Source: Bacteroidota bacterium
Lineage (GTDB): Bacteria > Bacteroidota > Bacteroidia > Cytophagales > Cyclobacteriaceae
Direction of reading: 5' to 3'
Assembly (NCBI GenBank): GCA_018266395.1
Contig: JAFEAM010000006.1
Coordinates: 1 to 64,000, forward strand
Length of the DNA: 64,000 bases
Under the pieces are notes generated by a model. That model was not told the DNA's origin, did not search any database, and worked only from the letters and a program-made list of their open reading frames with translations. The position numbers and the translations under genes were made by a program. Positions 39,590 through 48,663 of the stretch are shown piece after piece (the stretch's first letter is position 1; the number at the start of each line of letters is the position of its first letter).

Positions 39590-40714
39590 ATGATACGAAA
39601 ACCAATTCTTGTTATATCCTTGTTCTGTTGCTTCTGGAGTTGCAAGAAATCAGCAGAAGAAAGCACCACAAACAATGAATTTCCGGTTACCGAGGTGTCA
39701 TCCAAAGACGTCGTGGCGGACGTTTACTTTGTGGCCGATATCCAGTCGGTGCGCAACGTGGAAATTCGCGCAAGAGTAAACGGATACCTCAAAAGTATAC
39801 TTGTGGATGAAGGCGCAGCGGTAAAGGAGGGACAAACCCTCTTCAGGATCGACGAGGAGGAATACCAGGCCAGGTTGAATAGCGCCACCGCCGACTTGAA
39901 GAGTGCTGAAGCCGCAATGAAGACGGCACAGGTGGAACTGGAAAGAGTGAAGCTTTTGGTGCAGAAGAATGTCATAGCGAACACCGAGCTGGAACTGGCA
40001 CAGGCGAAGATCGACCAGGCAAAGGCTCAAATCGATCAGGCGAAAGCCAATGAGGTGGCAGCAAAAGTTAAGCTCAACAACACCGGCATACGCTCGCCTT
40101 TTGATGGCGTCATCAACCGTATCCCTTCTAAACTGGGAAGCCTCATCCAGGAAGGAGACTTGCTTACCACGATCTCGGACATCTCCGCCATGAACGTTTA
40201 TTTCCGCGTTTCCGAGACGGACTACCTGAAGTTTGTAAAATCAAGGGCCGATGCGTTTGAACGGCTGACGAAGACTGATGTCGAACTGGTGCTCGCCGAC
40301 GGTAGTGTCTATCCCGGCAAGGGGAGGATAGAGGCTATTGAAAGTGAATTCGAAGAGGGCACCGGATCGCTGGCACTGCGTGCACGTTTTGTGAATACAG
40401 ACAATCTCCTCCGCCACGGTTCATCCGGCCGCATCAAAATCAAACGAAGTTTTCCTGGCGCTTTGCTCGTGCCCCAAAAATCGGTGATGGAAATCCAGGA
40501 CAAAGACTATGTGTTCACAGTGGACGCCAACAACATGGTGGTCATGCAAAGCTTCGTCCCGTTGCAGCGCTTTCAGGACTACTATATCGTAAGACAAGGT
40601 CTCGAGAAAGGACAACGCATCATCTACGAAGGTGTGGAAAACCTCCGTGAAGGAATGATCGTCCGCCCTTTGGCGATCAGTGTTGACGAAGCTTACAAGT
40701 CGCTCAAGCAGTAG
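39590..40714 (+). CDS. RND efflux adaptor lipoprotein (membrane fusion protein)
   Basis: The 374-residue adaptor has a lipoprotein signal (lipobox WSC near residue 17), the barrel-sandwich block ARVNGYLKSILVDEGAAVKEG, a long alpha hairpin rich in repeated AQAKIDQAKAQIDQAKANE-type heptads, and NNTGIRSPFDGVINR. It connects the pump encoded four bases downstream to the outer-membrane factor. The heptads point to a well-formed coiled-coil hairpin. The operon order, adaptor then pump then outer-membrane factor, is the standard one. Confidence 0.88.
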   Translation: MIRKPILVISLFCCFWSCKKSAEESTTNNEFPVTEVSSKDVVADVYFVADIQSVRNVEIRARVNGYLKSILVDEGAAVKEGQTLFRIDEEEYQARLNSATADLKSAEAAMKTAQVELERVKLLVQKNVIANTELELAQAKIDQAKAQIDQAKANEVAAKVKLNNTGIRSPFDGVINRIPSKLGSLIQEGDLLTTISDISAMNVYFRVSETDYLKFVKSRADAFERLTKTDVELVLADGSVYPGKGRIEAIESEFEEGTGSLALRARFVNTDNLLRHGSSGRIKIKRSFPGALLVPQKSVMEIQDKDYVFTVDANNMVVMQSFVPLQRFQDYYIVRQGLEKGQRIIYEGVENLREGMIVRPLAISVDEAYKSLKQ

Positions 40715-40717
40715 ACC

Positions 40718-43700
40718 ATGCTCAGCACTTTCATTAATCGACCGGTCCTGTCCATCGTCATCTCCCTGTTCATTTCCTTCCTGGGCATTCTTGCTTTCTT
40801 CGGATTGCCCATCACCCAGTTCCCTGAAATCGTACCTCCCTCGGTAACGGTGACCACAAAATATACAGGCGCAAATGCAGAGGTATGCGTGAAGACGGTG
40901 GCCATGACCATCGAGCGGGCCATCAACGGCGTACCGGGCATGACATACATGTCGTCGGTCTCAGGCAACAACGGCGTGACCATCATCACCGTCTTCTTCG
41001 AAGTGGGTACTGACCCAGACCTGGCAGCGGTCAACGTGCAGAATCGGGTGAGTACCGTACTGGATGAGCTTCCCGAAGAAGTGATCAGGGCCGGAGTACA
41101 GACGGAGAAGGAAGTCAACAGCATGTTGCTGTACCTGAACTTATACAGCGAGGATGAAACTGTGGACGAAAAGTTCGTTTACAACTTCGCCGACATCAAC
41201 ATTCTTCCTGAACTGAAGCGCATCAACGGTGTGGGACTGGCGCAGATTATGGGGGCGCGTGACTATTCCATGCGTGTTTGGCTCAATCCGAACAAGATGG
41301 CCATTTATAAGGTTTCCACGACTGAAATCGTAGATGCCATCCGGAAGCAGAACTTGGAGGCAGCCCCTGGAAAGACGGGTGAAAGTTCAGGCAAGCAAAA
41401 GCAAATCCTGGAATACGTACTCCGCTATACTGGCAAGTTCTTTGAACCGGACCAGTACAAGAACATCGTCCTTCAGGCTAACCCCGACGGATCGATGCTC
41501 AGGCTGAAAGACATCGCCGATATTGAATTCGGTTCGCTGAGCTATCAGATGGATTCAAAGGCGGACGGCCGTCCTTCAGCTTCGATCATGCTGAAACAGC
41601 GGCCAGGATCCAATGCGCGCGATGTGATCATCAAAGTGAAGAAGCGCATGGCCGAGCTGGAGGAGAGCGCCTTCCCGCCAAGGATGAAGTACAATTTTGC
41701 CTATGATGTGTCGCGGTTTCTGGATGCCTCCATTGAAGAAGTGATGCACACCTTTGTGGAAGCGCTCATCCTCGTATTCGTAGTGGTATTTATTTTCCTC
41801 CAGGATTTTCGGTCCACGCTGATACCCGCCCTCGCCGTTCCAGTCTCGCTGGTAGGCACTTTTGCTTTCATGCAGCTGCTTGGATTTTCCATCAACCTAC
41901 TCACGCTATTCGCCATGGTACTCGCCATCGGGATTGTCGTGGATGACGCGATCGTTGTTGTAGAGGCCGTTCATGCCAAGATGCACGAGAAGCATATTGG
42001 CCCCAAAGAGGCCACTATTGAAGCGATGAAAGAGATCGGCGGAGCCATCATTGCGATCACGATGGTGATGGCTTCGGTTTTTGTTCCGGTATCCTTTATG
42101 AGCGGCCCTGTTGGCGTCTTCTATCGTCAGTTCTCTTTGACACTGGCCATCGCCATTCTCATCTCAGGCGTGAATGCCCTTACGCTTACACCAGCTCTGT
42201 CCGCGATCATCTTGAGACCGATCGAGGGGCAATCCGGCGGATGGATGTCAAAATTCTTTTCCGGTTTCAATTCGGGGTACAACAAGGTGGAACAGAGTTA
42301 CAAGGGACTCATCACCCGTGTAGGAGCAAGGCGATTGGTTACGCTCGCCACGCTCGGCTTCTTTGTTTTCGCTGCCTGGTGGATGGCCGCCATTCTTCCC
42401 TCGGGATTTATTCCCACGGAGGATCAGGGTGTGATCTATGTGAACGTGGCCACGCCGCGGGGGTCTACAGTAGAGCGGACGGGTAAAGTGCTTGAGGAAG
42501 TCACCGCCATCACAAAGAAGATGGAGCAAGTCGAGAATATCTCTACCCTTGCGGGCTATAGCCTCGTGACCGAATCGGTGGGCTCTTCCTACGGCATGGG
42601 GATGATCAACCTCAAACCCTGGGATGAGCGTAAAGAATCGGTGAACGAACTGATTGACAGCCTAACCCGTCGCACGCGCCACATCGCCGATGCATCCATC
42701 GAGTTCTTTCCGCCGCCTACGGTCCCCGGCTTCGGCAATGCCAGTGGCTTTGAAATGCGCCTTGTCGACAGGACAGGTACAGGCAACCTGAAGAAGATGG
42801 ACGAGGTGGGCAAGAAATACATCAGCGACTTGCAGGCACATCCCGCCATCGGCAGTGCTTTCACGAGTTTCGATCCCAACTTCCCCCAGTACCTGATCAA
42901 GATCGACTATGACCTCGCAGCAAAGAATGACGTGAGTGTGTCAGAGGCGATGAATTCACTTCAGGCGCTGATCGGTAGTTTCTACACCAGCAACTTCGTA
43001 CGGTTTGGAAGAATGTACCGGGTCATGATCCAGGCCTCGCCTGAATACCGCACCAAGCCGGAAGACCTGATGACACTCTACATTAAGAACAGCCGCGGCG
43101 AGATGGTGCCTTACTCGGTGTTTATGTCGCTGGAGCGTGTGTACGGTCCAGAGCAGATTACGCGATACAACATGTTCAATGCGATCATGATCAATGGTGA
43201 CGCGGCCAGAGGCCATAGCAGCGGTGAGACGATCGCAGCAGCTGAAGAGATTGCGAAGACTCTTCCGCGGGGATTTGCCGTCGAGTTTTCCGGCATCACC
43301 AGGGAAGAAATCCTGTCCGGCAACCAGGCTGTATTCATCTTTGCCATCGTACTTGTATTCGTGTACCTCCTGCTCTCGGCACAATACGAGAGCTTCGTTC
43401 TCCCGTTGTCAGTGTTGCTGGCACTCCCGGCCGGAATATTTGGAGCCTTCTTCGCTTTAAAGATGCTGGGCCTTGAGAGCAACATATACGCACAGGTGGC
43501 GCTTGTCATGCTGGTAGGATTGCTGGGAAAAAATGCCATCCTTATTGTAGAGTTCGCCCTGCTGAAGAGAAAGGAAGGGTTGAGCATTAAAGATGCAATG
43601 ATCGAAGGAGCAGCGGCACGTCTGCGTCCGATTCTCATGACTTCCTTTGCATTCAACGCCGGCCTTATGCCGTTGGTGATGGCCAGCGGTCCCGGCGAGC

Positions 43701-43855
43701 TGGGGAATCGCTCCATCGGAACTTCTGCTGCCGGTGGCATGCTGATCGGTACCTTGTTCGGTGTCGTGCTCATTCCGGGGTTGTACTACATCTTCGCCCA
43801 CCTCGATGAGCGGTTTCGCAAACCCACCCCTCAAACCGCCACTCATCCCTCATGA
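40718..43855 (+). CDS. RND efflux pump permease (HAE1 type)
   Basis: The 1045-residue pump keeps the whole AcrB proton relay: D409 and D410 in TM4 (IVVDDAIVVVEAV) and K938 in TM10 (GLLGKNAILIVEFA), with RLRPILMTSFAFNAG following. It should export hydrophobic or amphiphilic compounds by proton antiport. It contrasts with the tandem pair at 27-33.6 kb, which lack the Lys. Its stop overlaps the start of the outer-membrane factor gene by four bases (ATGA). Confidence 0.93.
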   Translation: MLSTFINRPVLSIVISLFISFLGILAFFGLPITQFPEIVPPSVTVTTKYTGANAEVCVKTVAMTIERAINGVPGMTYMSSVSGNNGVTIITVFFEVGTDPDLAAVNVQNRVSTVLDELPEEVIRAGVQTEKEVNSMLLYLNLYSEDETVDEKFVYNFADINILPELKRINGVGLAQIMGARDYSMRVWLNPNKMAIYKVSTTEIVDAIRKQNLEAAPGKTGESSGKQKQILEYVLRYTGKFFEPDQYKNIVLQANPDGSMLRLKDIADIEFGSLSYQMDSKADGRPSASIMLKQRPGSNARDVIIKVKKRMAELEESAFPPRMKYNFAYDVSRFLDASIEEVMHTFVEALILVFVVVFIFLQDFRSTLIPALAVPVSLVGTFAFMQLLGFSINLLTLFAMVLAIGIVVDDAIVVVEAVHAKMHEKHIGPKEATIEAMKEIGGAIIAITMVMASVFVPVSFMSGPVGVFYRQFSLTLAIAILISGVNALTLTPALSAIILRPIEGQSGGWMSKFFSGFNSGYNKVEQSYKGLITRVGARRLVTLATLGFFVFAAWWMAAILPSGFIPTEDQGVIYVNVATPRGSTVERTGKVLEEVTAITKKMEQVENISTLAGYSLVTESVGSSYGMGMINLKPWDERKESVNELIDSLTRRTRHIADASIEFFPPPTVPGFGNASGFEMRLVDRTGTGNLKKMDEVGKKYISDLQAHPAIGSAFTSFDPNFPQYLIKIDYDLAAKNDVSVSEAMNSLQALIGSFYTSNFVRFGRMYRVMIQASPEYRTKPEDLMTLYIKNSRGEMVPYSVFMSLERVYGPEQITRYNMFNAIMINGDAARGHSSGETIAAAEEIAKTLPRGFAVEFSGITREEILSGNQAVFIFAIVLVFVYLLLSAQYESFVLPLSVLLALPAGIFGAFFALKMLGLESNIYAQVALVMLVGLLGKNAILIVEFALLKRKEGLSIKDAMIEGAAARLRPILMTSFAFNAGLMPLVMASGPGELGNRSIGTSAAGGMLIGTLFGVVLIPGLYYIFAHLDERFRKPTPQTATHPS

Positions 43856-45297
43856 AGACACGGCTGACCATAGGGTGTACAGTCATGGCCCTGGCCTTTT
43901 GGATGGCAGGCTGCAGGGTGCCGAAGGACATCAACCCTGTAAAGGAGATTCAGCCCCCTGGCTACTTCCGCGCAGACACGAGCTACATGACGCGCCGGGA
44001 TACGATCAAATGGCATGATTACTTCAACGATCCGAACCTGACCGGCCTGATCGACACGGCACTCCATTATAATATAGACATGCAGATCGCCAACCAGCGG
44101 ATATTTGCCGCGAATGCTGCATTTCTTGCGAGCCGGAACGCGCTATTCCCGCAGGTATATGCGGCAGGCACGGTGGGGGTGGCGAAGTATGGAGACTACA
44201 CCATGAATGGTGTGGGCAACTTCGACACCAACCTCTCACCCAATATTTCCACTGATCAGCAGATTCCGAATCCTGTACCTGATTACTACCTCGGGCTGCG
44301 TGCAGGCTGGGAGACCGGCATCTGGGGGAAACTGCAAAACCGGAAGCGTGGCCAATTCAACAGATTCCTCGCTTCACAACTGGGCAAGAAGTTACTGACG
44401 ACCCAGCTGGTGGCGGAGGTGGCCATGTTCTATTATGAACTGCTGGCGCTGGATACAGAGTTGGAAATCATACGCCGCAACATCGGCATCCAGGAGAAGG
44501 CCGTCGAGGTTATTCACATCCAGAAGACAAGTGGGCGGATCACCGAGCTGGGTGTGCGTCAGTTTGAGGCACAGTTGTTGCGTTTCAAGGCACTGGAGGG
44601 AATGAAACTCCAGGAAATCCTCGCTGCCGAGAACGCCATGAATACCTTGCTGGGACGATACCCGCAACGGATTTTCCGGAAGGATACTATTGACATGCGC
44701 GACCTCCCGCCGATGCTGAACACCGGTATACCGTCGGAGTTGTTGCTCAACCGTCCCGACATTCAGCAGGCAGAGCGGGAATTCATTGCTACTGATTATG
44801 AGCTGAAGTCCGTGCGTGCCGCTTTCTACCCAAGCATCATCATCACCGCTGATGCAGGCATGAACGCCTTCAAGAGTTCGTTGTGGTTCCAGGCCCCTGC
44901 CTCCTTTGCTTACGGTGTCATCGGTGGGTTGTCGGCGCCTCTGATCAACAGAAACCAGATCATGGTGTCATACCGCCGCGCCTATGCGGAACGGAACGCA
45001 ATGTTTCTGGAATACCAGCGAACCGTGCTGAGGGGTGTTGAAGAGGTGTCAACTGAGATGAACCGCGTACTTAATTACAGGAGCGTGAGTGACTTCAAGT
45101 CGCAGGAGGTGAGAACCTTGATCGACGCTGTCGACATCTCCAACGAACTTTTTCTCACCGGCTACGCCAACTACATGGAAGTGCTCATCGCCAGGCAGAA
45201 CCGCCTTGAATCCGAGTTGCAGCTTACCGAAGTGCGCAAGCAGCAGTTCCTTTCGGCGATTTTTTTGTACAGGGCACTTGGCGGAGGATGGGAGTGA
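43852..45297 (+). CDS. NodT-type outer-membrane efflux lipoprotein
   Basis: The 481-residue outer-membrane factor has a lipoprotein signal (lipobox MAGC near residue 21) and the two repeated helical halves, with conserved blocks WHDYFNDPNLTGLIDTAL near the start and LLNRPDIQQAEREF in the middle. It forms the exit duct for the RND pump encoded just upstream. It is translationally coupled to that gene. Dispersed repeats begin within about ten bases of its stop. Confidence 0.9.
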   Translation: MKTRLTIGCTVMALAFWMAGCRVPKDINPVKEIQPPGYFRADTSYMTRRDTIKWHDYFNDPNLTGLIDTALHYNIDMQIANQRIFAANAAFLASRNALFPQVYAAGTVGVAKYGDYTMNGVGNFDTNLSPNISTDQQIPNPVPDYYLGLRAGWETGIWGKLQNRKRGQFNRFLASQLGKKLLTTQLVAEVAMFYYELLALDTELEIIRRNIGIQEKAVEVIHIQKTSGRITELGVRQFEAQLLRFKALEGMKLQEILAAENAMNTLLGRYPQRIFRKDTIDMRDLPPMLNTGIPSELLLNRPDIQQAEREFIATDYELKSVRAAFYPSIIITADAGMNAFKSSLWFQAPASFAYGVIGGLSAPLINRNQIMVSYRRAYAERNAMFLEYQRTVLRGVEEVSTEMNRVLNYRSVSDFKSQEVRTLIDAVDISNELFLTGYANYMEVLIARQNRLESELQLTEVRKQQFLSAIFLYRALGGGWE

Positions 45298-45303
45298 AGG
45301 GAT

Positions 45304-45360
45304 GCGGAATGTTGAATATCGAACAGATGAATTTTGAATGTTGAAGTATCCCGAGTCGTG
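45304..45360 (+). repeat. TTGAATGTTGAAGTATC dispersed repeat, third copy
   Basis: Contains GAATGTTGAA twice and TTTTGAATGTTGAAGTATCC followed by CGAGTCG, matching the copies at 35806-36005. It starts seven bases after the stop of the outer-membrane factor gene. Confidence 0.5.
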
Positions 45361-45514
45361 GGTGCCAGGGGTTGCGACGTGAAATCATTTGAATATTTGA
45401 TTTCTTTCACCAACGGTGACCTTCTTTCCAACAGCACCCACACCGCCCTTGTTGGTTTTAAAGAACCAACAAGCCTGCGCATTATCAAGTCAGCAGGTCA
45501 CTTCGCTTCCTAGT

Positions 45515-45538
45515 GGATTGCTTCGCTTCGCTCGCAAT
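45515..45538. repeat. perfect GATTGC...GCAATC palindrome-like repeat
   Basis: Inverted copy of the core that opens each large repeat at 48.6-50.3 kb (GATTGCGAGCG, then GCGAAGCAATC when read on the minus strand). A truncated plus-strand copy lies at 45624-45640. Similar GCGAGCG/AAGCAATC sequences are dispersed in many bacterial genomes. Confidence 0.5.
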
Positions 45539-45659
45539 CTGCCATACAACATCCCTTCTCGATATAAACTACTAAGCCTACCTGGGAGGATCTCTTATAA
45601 GTTCAGGTAAAGTATTGGAAGTAAGATTGCGAGCGTAGCCTTCGCCAGACAGCTTGTAA

Positions 45660-45919
45660 TCAAAGGGCATTCTTTGCCCGTTTTCTTATGCTTGCTCTTG
45701 TTTCATCCCAGGATTTGAATTTCATTTCGCCTCGGTCATATTTCTTCAACCTGTGATCTAATTTCTTCTTTTGCTCGGGTGACAACTTAGCAGGTTCATC
45801 CTCCCCCTTTTGTCTGCTCAGTCCGAAATCCAAAAGGTTTTTTATGGCCTTTATCAGTGAGGATCATTGACCTTTTCAAAACGCTTCAATACTTCTGCCT
45901 TCTCAGCTGCAATGTTCAT
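45660..45919 (-). pseudogene. orphan addiction-module antitoxin with frameshift
   Basis: Reading the minus strand from ATG 45919 gives MNIAAEKAEVLKRFEKVNDP, then a stop; adding one base near 45866 restores a frame that runs through IKAIKNLLDFGLSRQKG, LSPEQKKKLDHRLKKY and FKSWDETRASIRKRAKN to a stop at 45660. The last two blocks match the putative addiction-module component family (unstable antitoxins of RelE/ParE-type pairs: LSPEQKxELDxRL, then SWxEVKxRI). The gene would encode about 86 residues. No toxin gene follows on that strand, so this is a decayed orphan. It is too short and broken to appear as a single open frame. Confidence 0.65.
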
Positions 45920-45974
45920 GATATTCAGGTTTTGTAACACCAAGTTAATGATTTCGTTCTTAATGGGTCACTAA

Positions 45975-46483
45975 ATTGGCACAGGCACTCCCGAATACCA
46001 ATACCATCTTAAAGATCATCTTGGCAACGTCCGGATGACCTTTACGACTAATCCAGGCATCGATCAAACCACGGCCACATATGAACCCGCCAACCAGTCA
46101 CAGGAAAACAGCCAGTATGTACGGTACAGCAATGCCAGGTTAGTCAATGCCACTTTGTTCAATCACACCACGAGCGGAAGTTATTCTGAGTGTCTCAGTG
46201 GCTCCACCAACGAGAAATACGGCCTGGCCAAATCCATTAGCGTAATGCCGGGCTGCCGGGCGATGTGGTTACCGCCGAAGTGTACGCCAAATACGTTGAT
46301 CCCAACAGCGCCAACTGGACCCCTGCGCTGACGACCCTGATGGGACAGATCACAAGCGGAACAGCAGGAGTTGTCATAGACGGAGCCAATTACAGCAGCA
46401 GTACCGATAAAGTAGACAAAGCCTGGATACTTAGTGCGTATTTTAGGCGATACTTTCCTGGCTTTGTCACTTTATCGTGGTGA
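45975..46483 (+). pseudogene. RHS-repeat core fragment with frameshift
   Basis: The plus strand reads EYQYHLKDHLGNVRMTFTT, the hallmark of RHS-repeat-associated core domains (the DHLGNVR block), and continues to SVMPG near 46250. The remainder (LPGDVVTAEVYAKYVDPNSA to DKVDKAWILSAYF) is in another frame, so there is an indel at about 46250-46262. The frame is closed by a stop just upstream at 45972, so the long N-terminal part of the RHS protein is missing. It is a remnant, not a working toxin gene. Confidence 0.75.
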
Positions 46484-46560
46484 AGTGGCCAAACGATGAA
46501 GTGACCGAAACAGTGAAGTAACCGAACGGCGAAGCGACCAAACGATGAAGTGACCGACGA
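46481..46560 (+). repeat. tandem repeat of about 16-17 bp
   Basis: Five degenerate units follow each other: TGAAGTGGCCAAACGA, TGAAGTGACCGAAACAG, TGAAGTAACCGAACGGC, GAAGCGACCAAACGA and TGAAGTGACCGAC. Just downstream CCACTTCATCGGTC is an inverted match to the unit. The array begins at the end of the RHS fragment. Function unknown; the unit length varies, so it is not coding. Confidence 0.65.
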
Positions 46561-46784
46561 AGGAGGTCCACTTCATCGGTCTGACTTCACTGATAGTGTC
46601 TGGAAAACCAGATTTCATTTCTATGATATCATTCATAGCATTATCCCATGAGTACTCCGTTAAACTTGCCGCTGCCGTATTGTGTATATGTTTTGTTCAG
46701 CCAGAAAGACCCTGGGGGCTTAAGAGAGCACGCTTCCGCTAAACGGCGATGGATTATCAGGATAAGTCGTATGAACTTATAGTG

Positions 46785-46820
46785 ATTTATACGTATTTAT
46801 ACGAACTTTAGTGTATAAAT
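46785..46820 (+). promoter_or_regulatory. candidate operator of the AAA ATPase gene
   Basis: ATTTATAC occurs at 46785-46792 and again ten bases later at 46795-46802, and its exact inverse GTATAAAT lies at 46813-46820. The last two form a perfect 8-bp inverted repeat with a 10-base gap. The stretch is very AT-rich and ends 21 bases before the start of the ATPase gene, a fitting place for a regulator to bind. Confidence 0.4.
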
Positions 46821-46841
46821 AGGAATAAATCGATATAAATA

Positions 46842-48026
46842 GTGGACAAGATCAAAAACCCGTTCTCTCCTGGAGCTGGGTCTCCACCTCCCGAACTGGC
46901 TGGTCGAGAAGGAGTTATAGAGCAGGCAAGTGTCCTGCTGGGTAGGATCAAGCAAAAGCGCGCCGAAAAGAGCCTTCTGCTCACCGGTCTACGAGGGGTA
47001 GGCAAGACAGTGCTCCTTATAGAAATTGAACGACTTGCACAGGCCGAAGGCTACCGCACGATACTGGTTGAGGCACATGAAAACAAGCGGCTTGCTACCA
47101 TGCTTGCACCTCACTTAAGAAAGCTGCTCTTTGAATTGGACCGGGTAAAGGCAGCCGGTGAGAAGGTCCGGCGCGGCATTGGCGTGTTGAAGAGCTTCAT
47201 AAGCGCGATAAAAGTCTCAGTGGGTGATCTGGATTTTAGTCTTGACATCGATCCCGAGAAAGGAACGGCTGATAGTGGTGATCTTGAAGCCGATCTGCCG
47301 AACCTGCTCATTGCGGTGGCAGAAGCGGCTGAAGAACGTGAGTCAGCAGTGGCGCTTCTAATCGATGAAATTCAATATTTCAACACCACCGAGCTTAGTG
47401 CGCTGATTATGTCCATGCACAGACTGCAACAGCGACAACTCCCTTTGGTGTTGATTGGTGCCGGATTGCCGATACTACCCGGTCTGGCCGGTGAATCAAA
47501 ATCATACGCCGAAAGGCTCTTTAATTTTCCTCTAATTGGTGCTTTGCCCGAACAAGCTGCCATCGTTGCTCTACAAGATCCCGTAAGAGCTGTTGGAGTG
47601 GAATTTGAAGAAGCAGCATTAAAGGAGATCTTCAGGCTAACGAAAGGATACCCCTACTTCATCCAAGAATGGGGCTATCAGGCATGGAACCATGCCCTAT
47701 CATCTCCCATCACTATTGGAGTAATCAAGGAAGCCAGCCATATTGTTCAAACACGACTGGATAATAATTTCTTCCGGGTTCGCTTTGACCGACTTACCCC
47801 GCGCGAAAAGGACTATCTGCGTGCAATGGCTGAATTGGGTGCGGGACCATACCGAACGGGTGACATTGCTGAACAACTTGGAGTCAAGATCACAACCCTG
47901 GGACCCGTCAGGGCCAGCCTGATAAAAAAGGGAATGATATACAGCCCCGAACATGGTGACATGGCATTCACAGTCCCGTTGTTTGATGAATTCATGCGCC
48001 GAGCCGTTCCTTCAAGAGAAGGATAA
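46842..48026 (+). CDS. AAA ATPase with C-terminal winged helix
   Basis: The 394-residue protein opens with NPFSPGAGSPPPELAGRE, then Walker A GLRGVGKT (49-56) and Walker B ALLIDEIQYF. A C-terminal winged-helix region follows (LTPREKDYLRAMAELG to LIKKGMIYSPEHGDMAFTVP). The build resembles Orc1/Cdc6-like or STAND-type ATPases that are spread singly through many bacteria; the role is unknown. It appears to start at a GTG, since no in-frame ATG is found near the conserved N terminus. It is the only intact gene in the 45.3-50.5 kb island. Confidence 0.75.
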   Translation: MDKIKNPFSPGAGSPPPELAGREGVIEQASVLLGRIKQKRAEKSLLLTGLRGVGKTVLLIEIERLAQAEGYRTILVEAHENKRLATMLAPHLRKLLFELDRVKAAGEKVRRGIGVLKSFISAIKVSVGDLDFSLDIDPEKGTADSGDLEADLPNLLIAVAEAAEERESAVALLIDEIQYFNTTELSALIMSMHRLQQRQLPLVLIGAGLPILPGLAGESKSYAERLFNFPLIGALPEQAAIVALQDPVRAVGVEFEEAALKEIFRLTKGYPYFIQEWGYQAWNHALSSPITIGVIKEASHIVQTRLDNNFFRVRFDRLTPREKDYLRAMAELGAGPYRTGDIAEQLGVKITTLGPVRASLIKKGMIYSPEHGDMAFTVPLFDEFMRRAVPSREG

Positions 48027-48221
48027 GTAGTAATCCCATCATGGGTTCACCTGCCAAGTCTTTGTCTTTGTGTTCTTCGGAATCCTACCATTTGTTCCAT
48101 GTAAGAATTGATACTCCTTTCAATTTTTTCTTTGAGTTTGACAACCTATCATTGGCTCAATGAAGATATGGTTAATACTTCTTTGTAGTTAGTGTCACAC
48201 TCCTGTAAGGGGCGAATCTAA

Positions 48222-48566
48222 AATTATCTAAAGCTTGCTTACGGAGTACGCGCTCTATTTCCGGCAAGAAAATTCACCCCGTTTGCCAAGGCGGGAGTAT
48301 CCAATTACATAGCATCAAACTTTTCAAATGTCTACACTCATGTAGTAAACGTAAATGGCAATGCAGTAACCCAGGTGAGCAGTCCGTTGACAAGCGGCAA
48401 TCAATTGGGGTTCTGGCTGGGTGCAGGAGTTCAAAAAAAACTTACAGGGAAGCTTGCCCTTAGCTTCGAAGCCAGGTATGACAGAACTGCCGGATACGAC
48501 GGTCCTTACCCTGCCTATCCACTTAACGGATCGCACACAACCCTAATGTTGGGATTGGGATTTTAG
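48222..48566 (+). pseudogene. C-terminal fragment of an outer-membrane beta-barrel protein
   Basis: An open frame with no start codon at its head runs from just after a stop at 48219 to the stop at 48566, giving about 114 residues. The sequence alternates in the way of beta strands (LAYGVRALFPARKFTPFAKA, FWLGAGVQKKLTGKLALSFE, HTTLMLGLGF) and ends in an aromatic residue, as barrels do. It is the tail of a porin-like protein whose N-terminal part is missing, and so a decayed gene. A GTG at 48375 could make a 63-residue product, which is unlikely to be real. Confidence 0.55.
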
Positions 48567-48663
48567 ATGGATGTCCGTACGAAATGAAAAAGCACTATGA
48601 AAATTGCTTGGCTTCGAACGTGCTCAATATTACCTGACATGGCGGCTAAAGCATTGTTAGTAA

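Noticed and set aside
45416-45610. A 64-codon open frame after the efflux operon
   Set aside because: It lies in repeat-rich DNA, crosses the GATTGC palindrome and has no recognisable sequence.
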